DNA of 64,000 nucleotides from Aquiflexum balticum DSM 16537. Its GTDB lineage: Bacteria > Bacteroidota > Bacteroidia > Cytophagales > Cyclobacteriaceae. Below the pieces are notes generated by a model. It was not told where the DNA came from and searched no databases. It saw only the letters and a list, made by a program, of their open reading frames with translations. Location: contig NZ_LT838813.1 in NCBI RefSeq assembly GCF_900176595.1, positions 1,736,001 to 1,800,000 on the forward strand. The letters run 5' to 3'. Shown in pieces: positions 9,251 through 17,442 of the stretch. Each line of letters starts with the position of its first letter. The first letter of the stretch is position 1. A program made the position numbers and the translations under genes.

Positions 9251-10024
9251 ATGAAAAAGACAAATTTTAACGTTTCCAGACGGACATTTCTAAGCCACAG
9301 TTCAAAGGCAACCTTTGCTTTGGGTATAGGAAGCAGTATGATCGGATCTGCTTTTTTAACTGCCTGTGGCGGCGGTGGTGAGGGCGAAGAAGAAGCTGTT
9401 TCCTTGTTGAGTACAGGTTTTGAACAAATCCCTTTGGGCTATGATTATATGGCTTTAGAGCCTCATATCGATGCCATGACCATGGAAATCCATTACACCA
9501 AACACGCCGCAGCCTATGCCAAAAATCTTGGAGAGGCAGCTTCAGAAGAAAATGTGGATGTTAGTAGGCCTCTTGAAGAGGTGATGATGAATATTTCCAA
9601 ATATTCTACCAAGATGCGTAATAATGGTGGTGGTCATTATAACCACGAACTGTTTTGGAAAATAATGACTCCTTCAGGACAAGGAATGCCAAGTGGCAAT
9701 TTGGCAGAAGCCATCACAGGAGCATTTGGAAGTTTTGAGATGTTTAGGGAGCAATTCGAAACGGCTGCCAAAACCAGATTCGGATCGGGCTGGGCTTGGT
9801 TGGTATTGGATAAAGACAATTTATTGAAAGTGGGATCTACCCCAAATCAGGATAATCCCCTGATGGATATCTCCGAGTTTCAGGGAATACCATTAATGGG
9901 CATTGATGTATGGGAACATGCCTATTACCTCAATTACCAAAACAGAAGACCTGATTATGTGACTGCCTTTTGGAGTGTTGTCAATTGGGATGAAGTGGGC
10001 AGACGATATGATACTTTGGTTTAA
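9251..10024 (+). CDS. Mn-type superoxide dismutase exported as a Tat lipoprotein
   Basis: A 257-residue Fe/Mn superoxide dismutase (2 O2- + 2 H+ to H2O2 + O2). The metal ligands are His81, His132, Asp219 and His223 ([13 protein letters not shown] and DVWEHAYY). The NQDNPLM stretch places a Gln where Mn-type enzymes carry it, favouring manganese. The unusual part is the N-terminus: a twin-arginine motif SRRTFLS (Arg10-Arg11), a weakly hydrophobic core, and a lipobox ending at Cys39 followed by Gly and Glu residues. It is therefore predicted to be folded with metal in the cytoplasm, Tat-exported and lipid-anchored. It is monocistronic, with a strong terminator at 10050. Confidence 0.93.
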   Translation: MKKTNFNVSRRTFLSHSSKATFALGIGSSMIGSAFLTACGGGGEGEEEAVSLLSTGFEQIPLGYDYMALEPHIDAMTMEIHYTKHAAAYAKNLGEAASEENVDVSRPLEEVMMNISKYSTKMRNNGGGHYNHELFWKIMTPSGQGMPSGNLAEAITGAFGSFEMFREQFETAAKTRFGSGWAWLVLDKDNLLKVGSTPNQDNPLMDISEFQGIPLMGIDVWEHAYYLNYQNRRPDYVTAFWSVVNWDEVGRRYDTLV

Positions 10025-10049
10025 TAAACTGCTTAAAATAATTATTGAG

Positions 10050-10080
10050 TGGCCGGATTTTCCGGCCATTTTTATTTTAT
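10050..10080 (+). terminator. intrinsic terminator after superoxide dismutase
   Basis: A perfect 8-bp stem TGGCCGGA/TCCGGCCA with a 3-base loop, followed at once by TTTTTATTTTAT. It lies 26 bp after the stop codon. Confidence 0.95.
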
Positions 10081-10095
10081 TTGAAAAAGCGTTCA

Positions 10096-10112
10096 CTCCC
10101 CAGATCGGGGAG
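10096..10112. other. short GC-rich hairpin upstream of the MazG-like gene
   Basis: CTCCCC (10096-10101) pairs with GGGGAG (10107-10112) over a 5-base loop. There is no T-run on either side, so it is not a convincing terminator. It lies 46 bp before the next start codon and may be an operator or 5'-UTR hairpin. The role is unknown. Confidence 0.4.
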
Positions 10113-10157
10113 AATAATTAAATAAGTTTTTAAAACACCACTTCTACAGATACCTCT

Positions 10158-10625
10158 ATGCAAGATCCAAAAAGCCTAACTTCAGTTGCTGCTTTCCATC
10201 AGACTTTCAAACATCCCATCCTTCCCGAACCTCAAATCCCTGATGCCAAGAGGTGCCAATTGCGGGTTTCTTTGATTTCGGAGGAACTCAAAGAACTGGA
10301 AGAAGGCATCCAAAATGGCGATATCGTGGAAATTGCCGATGCTCTTTGTGACATCCAATATGTCTTGTCCGGGGCTATTTTGGAGTTTGGATTGGCTGAC
10401 AAATTCAAAGAACTTTTTGATGAGGTCCAAAGGTCCAATATGAGCAAAGCCTGTCAAACCGTTGAGGAAGCCCAAAAGACCGTTGAGCATTACCAAAGTC
10501 AGGGTGTGGATTGTTTCTATGAAAAGGAAGGTGATTTGTATCTGGTATTTAGAAAAGAGGACAGGAAAACTTTGAAATCCGTCAATTATTCTCCTGCGGA
10601 TTTGAAGGGGGTTTTGGGGAGGTAA
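10158..10625 (+). CDS. MazG-like nucleoside triphosphate pyrophosphohydrolase family protein
   Basis: A 155-residue all-alpha NTP pyrophosphatase-type protein. The metal-binding signature reads EELKELEEG, then about ten residues later EIADALCD. This is the EExxE...ExxD pattern of the MazG/PRA-PH/dUTPase-2 superfamily. Members hydrolyse NTPs to NMP and pyrophosphate, often for housecleaning of damaged nucleotides; substrate specificity is not predictable here. The C-terminal 40 residues carry a short beta-rich extension (CFYEKEGDLYLVFRKED). No signal peptide is seen, so it is cytoplasmic. It is a single gene. Confidence 0.8.
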   Translation: MQDPKSLTSVAAFHQTFKHPILPEPQIPDAKRCQLRVSLISEELKELEEGIQNGDIVEIADALCDIQYVLSGAILEFGLADKFKELFDEVQRSNMSKACQTVEEAQKTVEHYQSQGVDCFYEKEGDLYLVFRKEDRKTLKSVNYSPADLKGVLGR

Positions 10626-10859
10626 GGTTTATAAAATAATGATTGTTATCAATAATAATATAATCATCAATAAGCCGGTTTACTGCGAAGATAATACTCA
10701 TATACACGAATAAACTGAAATAGTATATCGGGATTGACGAATATACCAAAGATTTTTTTTGAAAATTGAAACCCTTTTTTTAAATAATCCCGTTCAATTG
10801 AGTATCCTTTTCAAGGAAAGATTCCAAATAACTATAAGACTCATTTGATCCTGAAACCC

Positions 10860-11690
10860 ATGAAAAACAGACTTATTTTTCTTACGGCTTTATTGATGCC
10901 TTTGCTATTGATTCCCACCTTTTCTCAGGCGCAGTTTGAGGTTGGTTTGGGATACCTCAACTCTACGCCCCGAGGGCCGATGAGTACTTATATCAATCGT
11001 GCAAGTCATGGTTTTTCTACAGATTTTGCTTATCGTATTCCCAAGACCAAACTCAGTGTAGGAGTTCAATTTGCAATTTCAGATTATGGTTATGAAAAAC
11101 GGCAAGAATTGTATCGCTTTGACAATGGCTATGAAGGCAATGTGGATGTAGAGATTTATAACCTTTTTACAAACAACTCTGCTTACCTAAGGTATGATCT
11201 TGTGGATAACGCATTTGCGCAGCCCTATTTGTTTTTTGGAGCTGGGTTGAGCAATATTTCCACTGATTTGTCCATCATTGATCCAAGGGAGGCATTTACC
11301 TCAGATTGTCCAAAACCCTTGGAAACCACTACTTTAGTGAGTGACCGTACTTCATATCTACTCCTAGGCGGTGGCCTAAGGTTTGATTTGAGTTATCCTT
11401 TCAAATCCCTCCAAAGAAGAACATGGCTCTTTGATGTACGCCTCAACTACCTCAATGGTGGAGAGGTGAGGTACATGAGTTTGAATGAACCTAACAACAA
11501 CCTGACCACCGCTAGAGGTGAAAATGTATCTTTTGATTTTGTGAGCGCTGCGCAGCCTGATGTAATTCATGAATATCATGCCGGCTCCTCGTACCGAACA
11601 CCCATGCAGTTTATCACTGTCAATGCCGGGCTGTTTTATGTTTTAGGAAATAATAAAGGGTATGGTGTACGTAATTTAAATAGTTGGTAA
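10860..11690 (+). CDS. outer-membrane beta-barrel protein
   Basis: A 276-residue protein with a Sec signal peptide (MKNRLIFL to FSQAQ). The rest is dominated by alternating-hydrophobicity strands with aromatic ends, in the manner of OmpA/OmpW-like eight-stranded barrels found by the hundred in Bacteroidota. ATG 10860 is chosen; the frame extends only to a TTG at 10845. There is no enzymatic motif. A perfect terminator follows at 11775. The specific function is unknown. Confidence 0.75.
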   Translation: MKNRLIFLTALLMPLLLIPTFSQAQFEVGLGYLNSTPRGPMSTYINRASHGFSTDFAYRIPKTKLSVGVQFAISDYGYEKRQELYRFDNGYEGNVDVEIYNLFTNNSAYLRYDLVDNAFAQPYLFFGAGLSNISTDLSIIDPREAFTSDCPKPLETTTLVSDRTSYLLLGGGLRFDLSYPFKSLQRRTWLFDVRLNYLNGGEVRYMSLNEPNNNLTTARGENVSFDFVSAAQPDVIHEYHAGSSYRTPMQFITVNAGLFYVLGNNKGYGVRNLNSW

Positions 11691-11774
11691 TCATCGCATG
11701 TTGTGCAGTGCTGTATTAACTGCGATTTGCTGTCATGGGTTAGACTCTCGCCAAAAACCAATTGAAGACAATAC

Positions 11775-11812
11775 CCCCAGTCAAAAGTAATTTGACTGGG
11801 GATTTTGTTTTT
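11775..11812 (+). terminator. intrinsic terminator after the barrel protein
   Basis: An 11-bp perfect stem CCCCAGTCAAA/TTTGACTGGGG around AGTAA, followed by ATTTTGTTTTTAT. It lies between convergent genes and the T-run serves the plus strand. Confidence 0.93.
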
Positions 11813-11816
11813 ATCC

Positions 11817-13520
11817 CTAAAAATTCTTCATCGCATGATGTGCAGCCCTCGCCGCAAAAGCCATATAGGTCAAAGACGGATTTTGGGTTGCGGTAGAAGT
11901 CATGGATGCCCCGTCAGTTACATATACATTTGGGACTGCATGCAGTTGGTGATTGGCATTGAGTAGGGAGGTTTTTGGGTCTTTGCCCATTCTGACACCG
12001 CCCATTTCATGGATATCCAATCCAGGGGCACGCTTGTCATCTCGAAGTTTTATATTGGTGAAACCTGCTTTTTCAAACATCTCAGTCATCTGTTCCTGAT
12101 AATCTTTGATCATTTTCTCATCATTGTCATCATAATCCACATTGACTTTCAAAAGGGGCATTCCCCAGTCATCTTTTTGGTTGGGATCCAAAGCCACATA
12201 GTTGCTTTCTTTGGGTATGGTCTCTCCCATCATGTGGGAACCCACATGCCAAGGCCCATATTTGTCAGGATTCAATATGTTTTCTTTCAACTCCATCCCG
12301 ATGCCATTTTGATCGGAATAGCTACCTCTATTGGCACTGAAGCCGGCAGCATAACCTCTTAGGAAATCTGTCTCCTGCTTGTGGAGATTACGGAACCTTG
12401 GAAAATATCCGGAGGTAGGTCTGCCCCCTTGGGTCGTGTATTCCAAATGTCCTTCGTATTGGGCAGAAATGCCTGCACGGTAATTATGAAAAGCCACATA
12501 TTTGCCCAAAAGTCCATTGTCATTTCCCAACCCATTTGGAAAACGGGTCGAGGTAGAATTGAGTAATATCAAATTGGTATTGAGCGCAGCTGCATTGACA
12601 AAGATTACATCTGCATAGTATTCCTCCATCTCTTTGGTATGTGCATCCACAATCCTTACTCCGGTGGCTTTGCCTTTTTCCTCATCATAGATAATGGAAT
12701 GGACCACAGCATCTGTCCGCATGGTCATGTTTCCTGTTCTTTCTGCCCATGGAATTGTTGATGAATTGGTAGAAAAATAGCCTCCAAAAGGACAGCCTCT
12801 TTGACAAAGGTTTCTGCTTTGGCATTTGGCCCTGCCCTGTTTGGCGTAATAATCCAAGTTTCCGGTAATATGTGCACAGCGCGCCAAAATCATATGTCTG
12901 TCATTGCCATAGTGTTTTTTGAGTTGGTCGGCAAAATACTGTTCCACCACATTCAAAGGAAAGCCGGGCAAAAACTCACCATCAGGCAAATTTGCGAGCC
13001 CATCAAGGTTTCCGGAAACACCAACAAATTTTTCCACATGACTGTACCATGGTGCGATATCCTTGTACCTAATCGGCCAATCCACTGCAAAGCCATCCCT
13101 TGCAGGTCCTTCAAAATCAAGATCTGATATTCTTTGGACCTGTCTCGCCCAAAGCAGGGATTTACCCCCTACCTGATAGCCACGGATCCAATCAAATGGC
13201 TTTTCCTGCACATAGGGATGTTCTTTGTCCTTCACAAAAAAGTGCTGGGCATCTTCCTTGAATGCATAGCATCGGCTTACCACAGGATTTTCTTCCTGAA
13301 CTGCCTGAGGAATCTGTCCCCTATGTTCAAATTCATATGGAAGCATATTTGTGGTAGGATAATCCTTGATGTGCTTAACATCGCGGCCTCTTTCAATGAC
13401 CAAGGTTTTTACGCCATGTTCACAGAGTTCTTTTGCTGCCCAACTCCCACTCATTCCTGAACCGATTACAATGGCCTGGAATGTTCTTTCTTTTGTTGCG
13501 TCTATATTGAAATTAGCCAT
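11817..13520 (-). CDS. GMC-family FAD oxidoreductase (sugar/glycoside dehydrogenase type)
   Basis: A 567-residue GMC oxidoreductase. The FAD-binding G20-S-G22-M-S-G25 motif is followed by ELCEHGVKTLVIERG. Cys-rich NLCQRGCPFGG is typical of the membrane-linked sugar dehydrogenase branch. The C-terminal active-site region carries HEMGG and TATQNPSLT, supplying the conserved His/Asn. It lacks a signal peptide, whereas the gene just upstream encodes a Tat-targeted partner; the two start/stop codons overlap (ATGGCTAA at 13520-13513). Related pairs oxidise sugars or the C3 of glycosides and pass electrons to the respiratory chain. The substrate here is inferred only as a sugar or polyol. ATG 13520 replaces an upstream TTG. 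Confidence 0.9.
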   Translation of the reverse strand: MANFNIDATKERTFQAIVIGSGMSGSWAAKELCEHGVKTLVIERGRDVKHIKDYPTTNMLPYEFEHRGQIPQAVQEENPVVSRCYAFKEDAQHFFVKDKEHPYVQEKPFDWIRGYQVGGKSLLWARQVQRISDLDFEGPARDGFAVDWPIRYKDIAPWYSHVEKFVGVSGNLDGLANLPDGEFLPGFPLNVVEQYFADQLKKHYGNDRHMILARCAHITGNLDYYAKQGRAKCQSRNLCQRGCPFGGYFSTNSSTIPWAERTGNMTMRTDAVVHSIIYDEEKGKATGVRIVDAHTKEMEEYYADVIFVNAAALNTNLILLNSTSTRFPNGLGNDNGLLGKYVAFHNYRAGISAQYEGHLEYTTQGGRPTSGYFPRFRNLHKQETDFLRGYAAGFSANRGSYSDQNGIGMELKENILNPDKYGPWHVGSHMMGETIPKESNYVALDPNQKDDWGMPLLKVNVDYDDNDEKMIKDYQEQMTEMFEKAGFTNIKLRDDKRAPGLDIHEMGGVRMGKDPKTSLLNANHQLHAVPNVYVTDGASMTSTATQNPSLTYMAFAARAAHHAMKNF

Positions 13521-14067
13521 TGATTCTTTCAGGTTTAAGGTCGGCAATTAGGACATCCCCTTTGTAGTCACCGGGAATAAGGGAATAGGGTTTTACTTCA
13601 GTCTGCATATATTCTGATACCATAAAACCTTGAATGGTAAAGCGCTTGGTGGTCTGAAGGAAATCCTTAATTGTTTTTTGGCTTTCATCCTCAGTGGCTA
13701 AGCCTTCCAAAATCAAAGTTTCTTTTTGCTCTTGAACTAATTTGCCAAATTTATTTCCTGTGGATTTTTTACTGAAATCTTCAAAACCCTTTAGTCCGGA
13801 CATAAAAGTTTGCTGTGCTTCCTTCTCCATGCAGTCATTGACCATGACCAGAATAAAGTCCTGCACTTCAATATCTGCCGCTCCTTTCAGGTTGCCTGCG
13901 GGGATAATGGTATCGGCAATATTTGCCAAAAGCTGTTTAAGGCTTGGAGTGACTTCGAGGTTTTGGTATGCGCTGAGAATATCTTCTTTGGAGAAATCGC
14001 AAGAAGGCACCAGTACCAAACCTCCTGTCAGGAGTGCCAGACTTCGGAGGGCATCTCTTCTTTTCAT
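13513..14067 (-). CDS. gluconate 2-dehydrogenase subunit 3-like protein, Tat lipoprotein
   Basis: A 184-residue small subunit of the gluconate_2-dh3 type. The N-terminus MKRRDALR followed by a hydrophobic core and VPSC (Cys23) reads as a Tat signal with a lipobox. The body has the family pattern around IADTIIPAGNLKGAADI and a helical C-terminal half. These subunits chaperone and co-export a GMC flavoenzyme through Tat and tether it in the periplasm. The adjacent overlapping GMC gene without a signal peptide fits this hitchhiker arrangement. ATG 14067 replaces an upstream TTG. Confidence 0.88.
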   Translation of the reverse strand: MKRRDALRSLALLTGGLVLVPSCDFSKEDILSAYQNLEVTPSLKQLLANIADTIIPAGNLKGAADIEVQDFILVMVNDCMEKEAQQTFMSGLKGFEDFSKKSTGNKFGKLVQEQKETLILEGLATEDESQKTIKDFLQTTKRFTIQGFMVSEYMQTEVKPYSLIPGDYKGDVLIADLKPERING

Positions 14068-14204
14068 AATGAGGTTATTTGGATGAAATATCAATCTGGG
14101 GAATAAGGTAAAAGTATATCATCATTTTTCATAACAAAAATTTAGGGATGGTTTTTATTTGACTTGGCTTTTTCAGTTTAACCGCTGGTTAACCCTTTTT
14201 TTTA

Positions 14205-14550
14205 ACGGATTGAGAACTTAAGATGTGAAGATGCTGTAATAAGATATTAGTAAAAACTTAACTGGAATTTAATTGTGGAATCATCCACCCCATTATCCTT
14301 AAATAAGATTAAAAAAAACAGTGTAAATCCGCGAAATCTGTGGTTTTTAATGTTAACCACGGATAAACACTGATTTCACAGATTGAGAACTTAAATTGGA
14401 ATAAGCTTTAACTGGGCATCAACAATAAACAAGTTGCAATTTCATACCGGAATCAACCACCCGATTATATGCTTTTATAGTATTAAAAAAATCAGCGTAA
14501 ATCAGCGGAATCTGTGGTTTTTAATCTTAACCATTGATTACACGGATTGA
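14205..14550. repeat. tandem about 173-bp repeat units, left flank of the GxxExxY gene
   Basis: Two and a half units are visible. The word GGATTGAGAACTTAA at 14207 recurs at 14380 (AGATTGAGAACTTAA), 173 bp apart. Each unit has a variable spacer with a conserved GGAATCAxCCACCC island, followed by a module (14318-14396 and 14491-14550). The module joins a GTAAATCxGCGRAATCTGTGG arm to a CCACGGATAAACACTGATT-like arm in inverted orientation. It occupies the whole 490-bp gap before the GxxExxY stop codon. No other gene is seen in it. Confidence 0.8.
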
Positions 14551-14558
14551 AAATGAAT

Positions 14559-14930
14559 TCAAAAACCATTAACAACCCTTTTGATTTCGACCGAGGGACT
14601 TCCGAAATTTATCAACAATCCCATCTTAAAATTACAGGCTTTCAAATAATGGAGAATTTGAGCCAAATGGATATCATCCAACTTTTTGACAGCTTTTAAC
14701 TCAACAAGAACTCTATTTTCAACAACAATATCAGCAAAATAGGAACCTACAATTTGATCTTCATAATAAACCTCCAAAGGATATTGTTGATATACAATTA
14801 ATCCGCTCTTCTTTAGTTCATATGCCAAAGCATTCTCGTAAACTTTTTCCAAAAAGCCATCCCCTAAGGAATTAGAAACCCTGAATGATTTACCTATGAT
14901 TTCTTTGGTGATTTTATTTATCTCTTCCAT
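14559..14930 (-). CDS. GxxExxY protein (PDDEXK-like)
   Basis: A 123-residue protein with the eponymous GFLEKVY motif (Gly25, Glu28, Tyr31). A PD-(D/E)xK-type core has Asp67 in YFADIVVE, then Glu77-x-Lys79 in VELKAV, with a following HLAQILHYL helix. This is the GxxExxY/PDDEXK_3 family, widespread in Bacteroidota, Planctomycetes and others, with no settled function. The nuclease-fold residues needed for metal-dependent cleavage appear intact, so nuclease activity is plausible but unproven. It sits alone in a repeat array resembling a mobile unit. ATG 14930. Confidence 0.9.
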   Translation of the reverse strand: MEEINKITKEIIGKSFRVSNSLGDGFLEKVYENALAYELKKSGLIVYQQYPLEVYYEDQIVGSYFADIVVENRVLVELKAVKKLDDIHLAQILHYLKACNFKMGLLINFGSPSVEIKRVVNGF

Positions 14931-15010
14931 CAGAAGTCAAAATAGCGAACAATAAACAACTATCTTCATTTTATCCGTTTAAGATAGAATTCCCAGTAAT
15001 TTATTTTTTC

Positions 15011-15209
15011 TACCCGCAGATAGACTCTGATTTGCATAGATTAATACTTAAAATTTCTATTGTTTGCTGATAAGGTTCTTGTAAAAATATTATGCGTTTT
15101 ACAGTTGATTCACCCATTCATCAGTTTACCGAAACAATAAAATCTGTGCATATCCGCGAAATCCGAGGTTAATAATTGAACCACGGATGATCACTGATCT
15201 TCACAGATA
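15011..15209. repeat. repeat units, right flank of the GxxExxY gene
   Basis: A degenerate copy of the right-hand arm (CCCGCAGATAGACTCTGATT and onward to ACTTAAAATT, 15013-15055) is followed by a spacer. A complete module lies at 15141-15209: AATCTGTGCATATCCGCGAA joined to CCACGGATGATCACTGATC and TTCACAGAT. It matches the left-flank units, so the gene is bracketed on both sides. The last copy ends 12 bp before the fucosidase stop codon. Confidence 0.75.
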
Positions 15210-15220
15210 ATGATAATCTA

Positions 15221-17278
15221 TTAGTCAATGGATATAACCCCAACTTCTCCAAAAGCTGCCGATTGATTATCGGAAGTTAGAAGGGATTTTAGTTTTATGA
15301 ATTGGGCATTTACCGGAGTTCGTAATGGGATGCTTTGTTCAATGGGATTATTGCGGATATTTGAAAATTCACCTGTTTCTTGTTCCACCCAATTTTTCCC
15401 GTCGGTACTTGTAAGAAATGAATATTTGAGAATCACTCCACTCATATAGCGGTTTTGCGGGGGAAGGTAGCTAAAGCCTTTGATGGTGATAGCTTCTCCC
15501 AAGTCAATTATTATTTCATTATTGGGGCTTTTCCAAAAAGTATTCGGATCCTCATCGATGGCTTGTTCAGCGTTGGAATCACTGCTCACAACTTCCCATT
15601 TAGCCTTGGCAATGTCCAGTGAAGCGGTCAATACCTCACTTTGGGTTTTATTGGAAGGATTGAAACTGATAGCCTTCAACAATGTTGGTTCCAGTATTTC
15701 GAAGGATGAGACATACTTTTGACTCTTTTCATCTGGTTCAGAACCATCTAATGTGTAATATATGTCCACATTGCTTTCAGGAATACTAAGTTCCACAATC
15801 CCAGATTTGCTTCGCTTGAGAATTGGTTCTATCAGCAGTTTAGGGGCATTATAAATTCCCAAATTGTGAAGGGTTGGACTGGCTTTTGCATCATTAATTT
15901 TAAATTTGATTTCGTCCGTTTCCACATCTGCAAAACGAAGTATCCTTTTGACACCAATGGTAGTTCCCTCAGCGATCAACTCCCAACCGTTTTCTGTTTT
16001 GGCTTCAAGTGTGAATGATTTGATTCTTTGGCCGAGGGGATAATACTCCTGAGCCATAAATCGGTTAATCTTTGTTTTTTGAGGCAATTTTATCAGAATT
16101 TCATTTTGAATGATTCCATCTTCTGCTGCCCAATAAGTTTCATTATTTCCATCAGCGACATGATCAATTTTAAAATTACTTCCCCTTGTATTGCTGGCAG
16201 TGAGTTTGGATTTTGTGATGAGATTATCGGTAAAATCCTCCTGAATTTTTTTTGATAACCTGATGATCTGTTCAGCGTCTTTTTCATGGATCAATCCTCT
16301 TCTATCTACCGGGAAATTGATCAGCAAAGCACTGTTTTGACCTATGCTTTTGTAATAAATTTCCAAAAGCTGGGGCAGTGTTTTGACTTTATGGTCTTCA
16401 TAAGCATGGTAATACCAACCTGGTCTGATGGATACATCTGCCTCTGCCGGAACCCAATGTGTCCCATTTTCCTGACCTGGGGCGTACAAATCGGAATATT
16501 CGGGCATCCCGGCATAAATAGAGTCCCGAAGCAAATTCGACCAGGTGGTTTCATAGGCAAATCCATGTTCATTGCCCACCCACCGGACATCCGGTCCAGC
16601 ATCTCCGAAAATGACCGCATTGGGCTGTAGTTCTCTGACCAATGCAAAAGTGTTTTCCCAATCATAATAAGATTTTTTGTCTACTCTCCGGGTTTCATTG
16701 GCGCCGCCATAATAACCATCACCGCCATTGGCCCCATCAAACCACACTTCAAAAATTTCCCCATAATTGGTCAATAATTCTGTCAGTTGGTTACGCATAT
16801 AAGTAATGTATTCCGGCTTGCCATAGTCAGCATGGTTTCTGTCCCAAGGTGAATAGTAAATCCCGAATTTTAATCCAAACTCTTCACAGGCTTCGGCCAA
16901 TTCTTTGATCAAATCACCTTCTCCATTCCTCCAGGGAGAGTTTTTTACAGAATGCTCTGTATAAGCCGAAGGCCAAAGGCAAAAGCCATCGTGGTGTTTG
17001 GCTGTAATGATGATCCCCTTCATTCCTGCATCTTTGACCACTTTGGCCCATTGCCGGGTATCCAATTCAGTAGGATTAAACTGTGAAGGACTTTCATCAC
17101 CCATTCCCCATTCCATATCTGAAAAAGTGTTCATATTGAAATGGACAAAACCGTAGTATTCCAATTCATGCCAGGCAAGTTGTTTTGAGGAAGGGATGGG
17201 ATATACTGGTGAAGGTGGACTTACTTCTTTGCCCTCACAGGCCAAAAGAAATAAAAGTGGGAGGAGGTATTTTTTCAT
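15221..17278 (-). CDS. GH29 alpha-L-fucosidase lipoprotein
   Basis: A 685-residue exo-alpha-L-fucosidase. A lipoprotein signal (LLFLLAC, Cys14) precedes the GH29 catalytic barrel at about residues 35-340, with GFVHFNMNTFSD, ITAKHHDGFCLWPS and the nucleophile Asp181 in EVWFDGANGGD. C-terminal to it are a coagulation-factor-5/8-like region (NETYWAAEDG, about 355-470), a chitobiase-C/Fn3-like stretch (IYYTLDGSEPD), and a second discoidin-like module (NTFWKSPNN, about 560-680). It releases L-fucose from glycans on the outside of the cell or in the periplasm. ATG 17278 replaces an upstream TTG. No fucose catabolic genes are adjacent. Confidence 0.93.
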   Translation of the reverse strand: MKKYLLPLLFLLACEGKEVSPPSPVYPIPSSKQLAWHELEYYGFVHFNMNTFSDMEWGMGDESPSQFNPTELDTRQWAKVVKDAGMKGIIITAKHHDGFCLWPSAYTEHSVKNSPWRNGEGDLIKELAEACEEFGLKFGIYYSPWDRNHADYGKPEYITYMRNQLTELLTNYGEIFEVWFDGANGGDGYYGGANETRRVDKKSYYDWENTFALVRELQPNAVIFGDAGPDVRWVGNEHGFAYETTWSNLLRDSIYAGMPEYSDLYAPGQENGTHWVPAEADVSIRPGWYYHAYEDHKVKTLPQLLEIYYKSIGQNSALLINFPVDRRGLIHEKDAEQIIRLSKKIQEDFTDNLITKSKLTASNTRGSNFKIDHVADGNNETYWAAEDGIIQNEILIKLPQKTKINRFMAQEYYPLGQRIKSFTLEAKTENGWELIAEGTTIGVKRILRFADVETDEIKFKINDAKASPTLHNLGIYNAPKLLIEPILKRSKSGIVELSIPESNVDIYYTLDGSEPDEKSQKYVSSFEILEPTLLKAISFNPSNKTQSEVLTASLDIAKAKWEVVSSDSNAEQAIDEDPNTFWKSPNNEIIIDLGEAITIKGFSYLPPQNRYMSGVILKYSFLTSTDGKNWVEQETGEFSNIRNNPIEQSIPLRTPVNAQFIKLKSLLTSDNQSAAFGEVGVISID

Positions 17279-17442
17279 ACTAAGTATTGAGACGTCAAAT
17301 ATCAAACTCTATTTCAAGAATGCTCTTCATCGCTGATTTAAAGTTCTATTTTGAAAGGTAAAAATAAAATATTTTCCAAATACCTGATGACAATTTGAAA
17401 ATATGCCGATGAAGCTTTGTAAACGATTTTAATTCAAAGCTC

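Noticed and set aside
14205-15209. Possible CRISPR array around the GxxExxY gene
   Set aside because: Units are about 173 bp and degenerate, spacers are partly conserved, and no cas gene is near.
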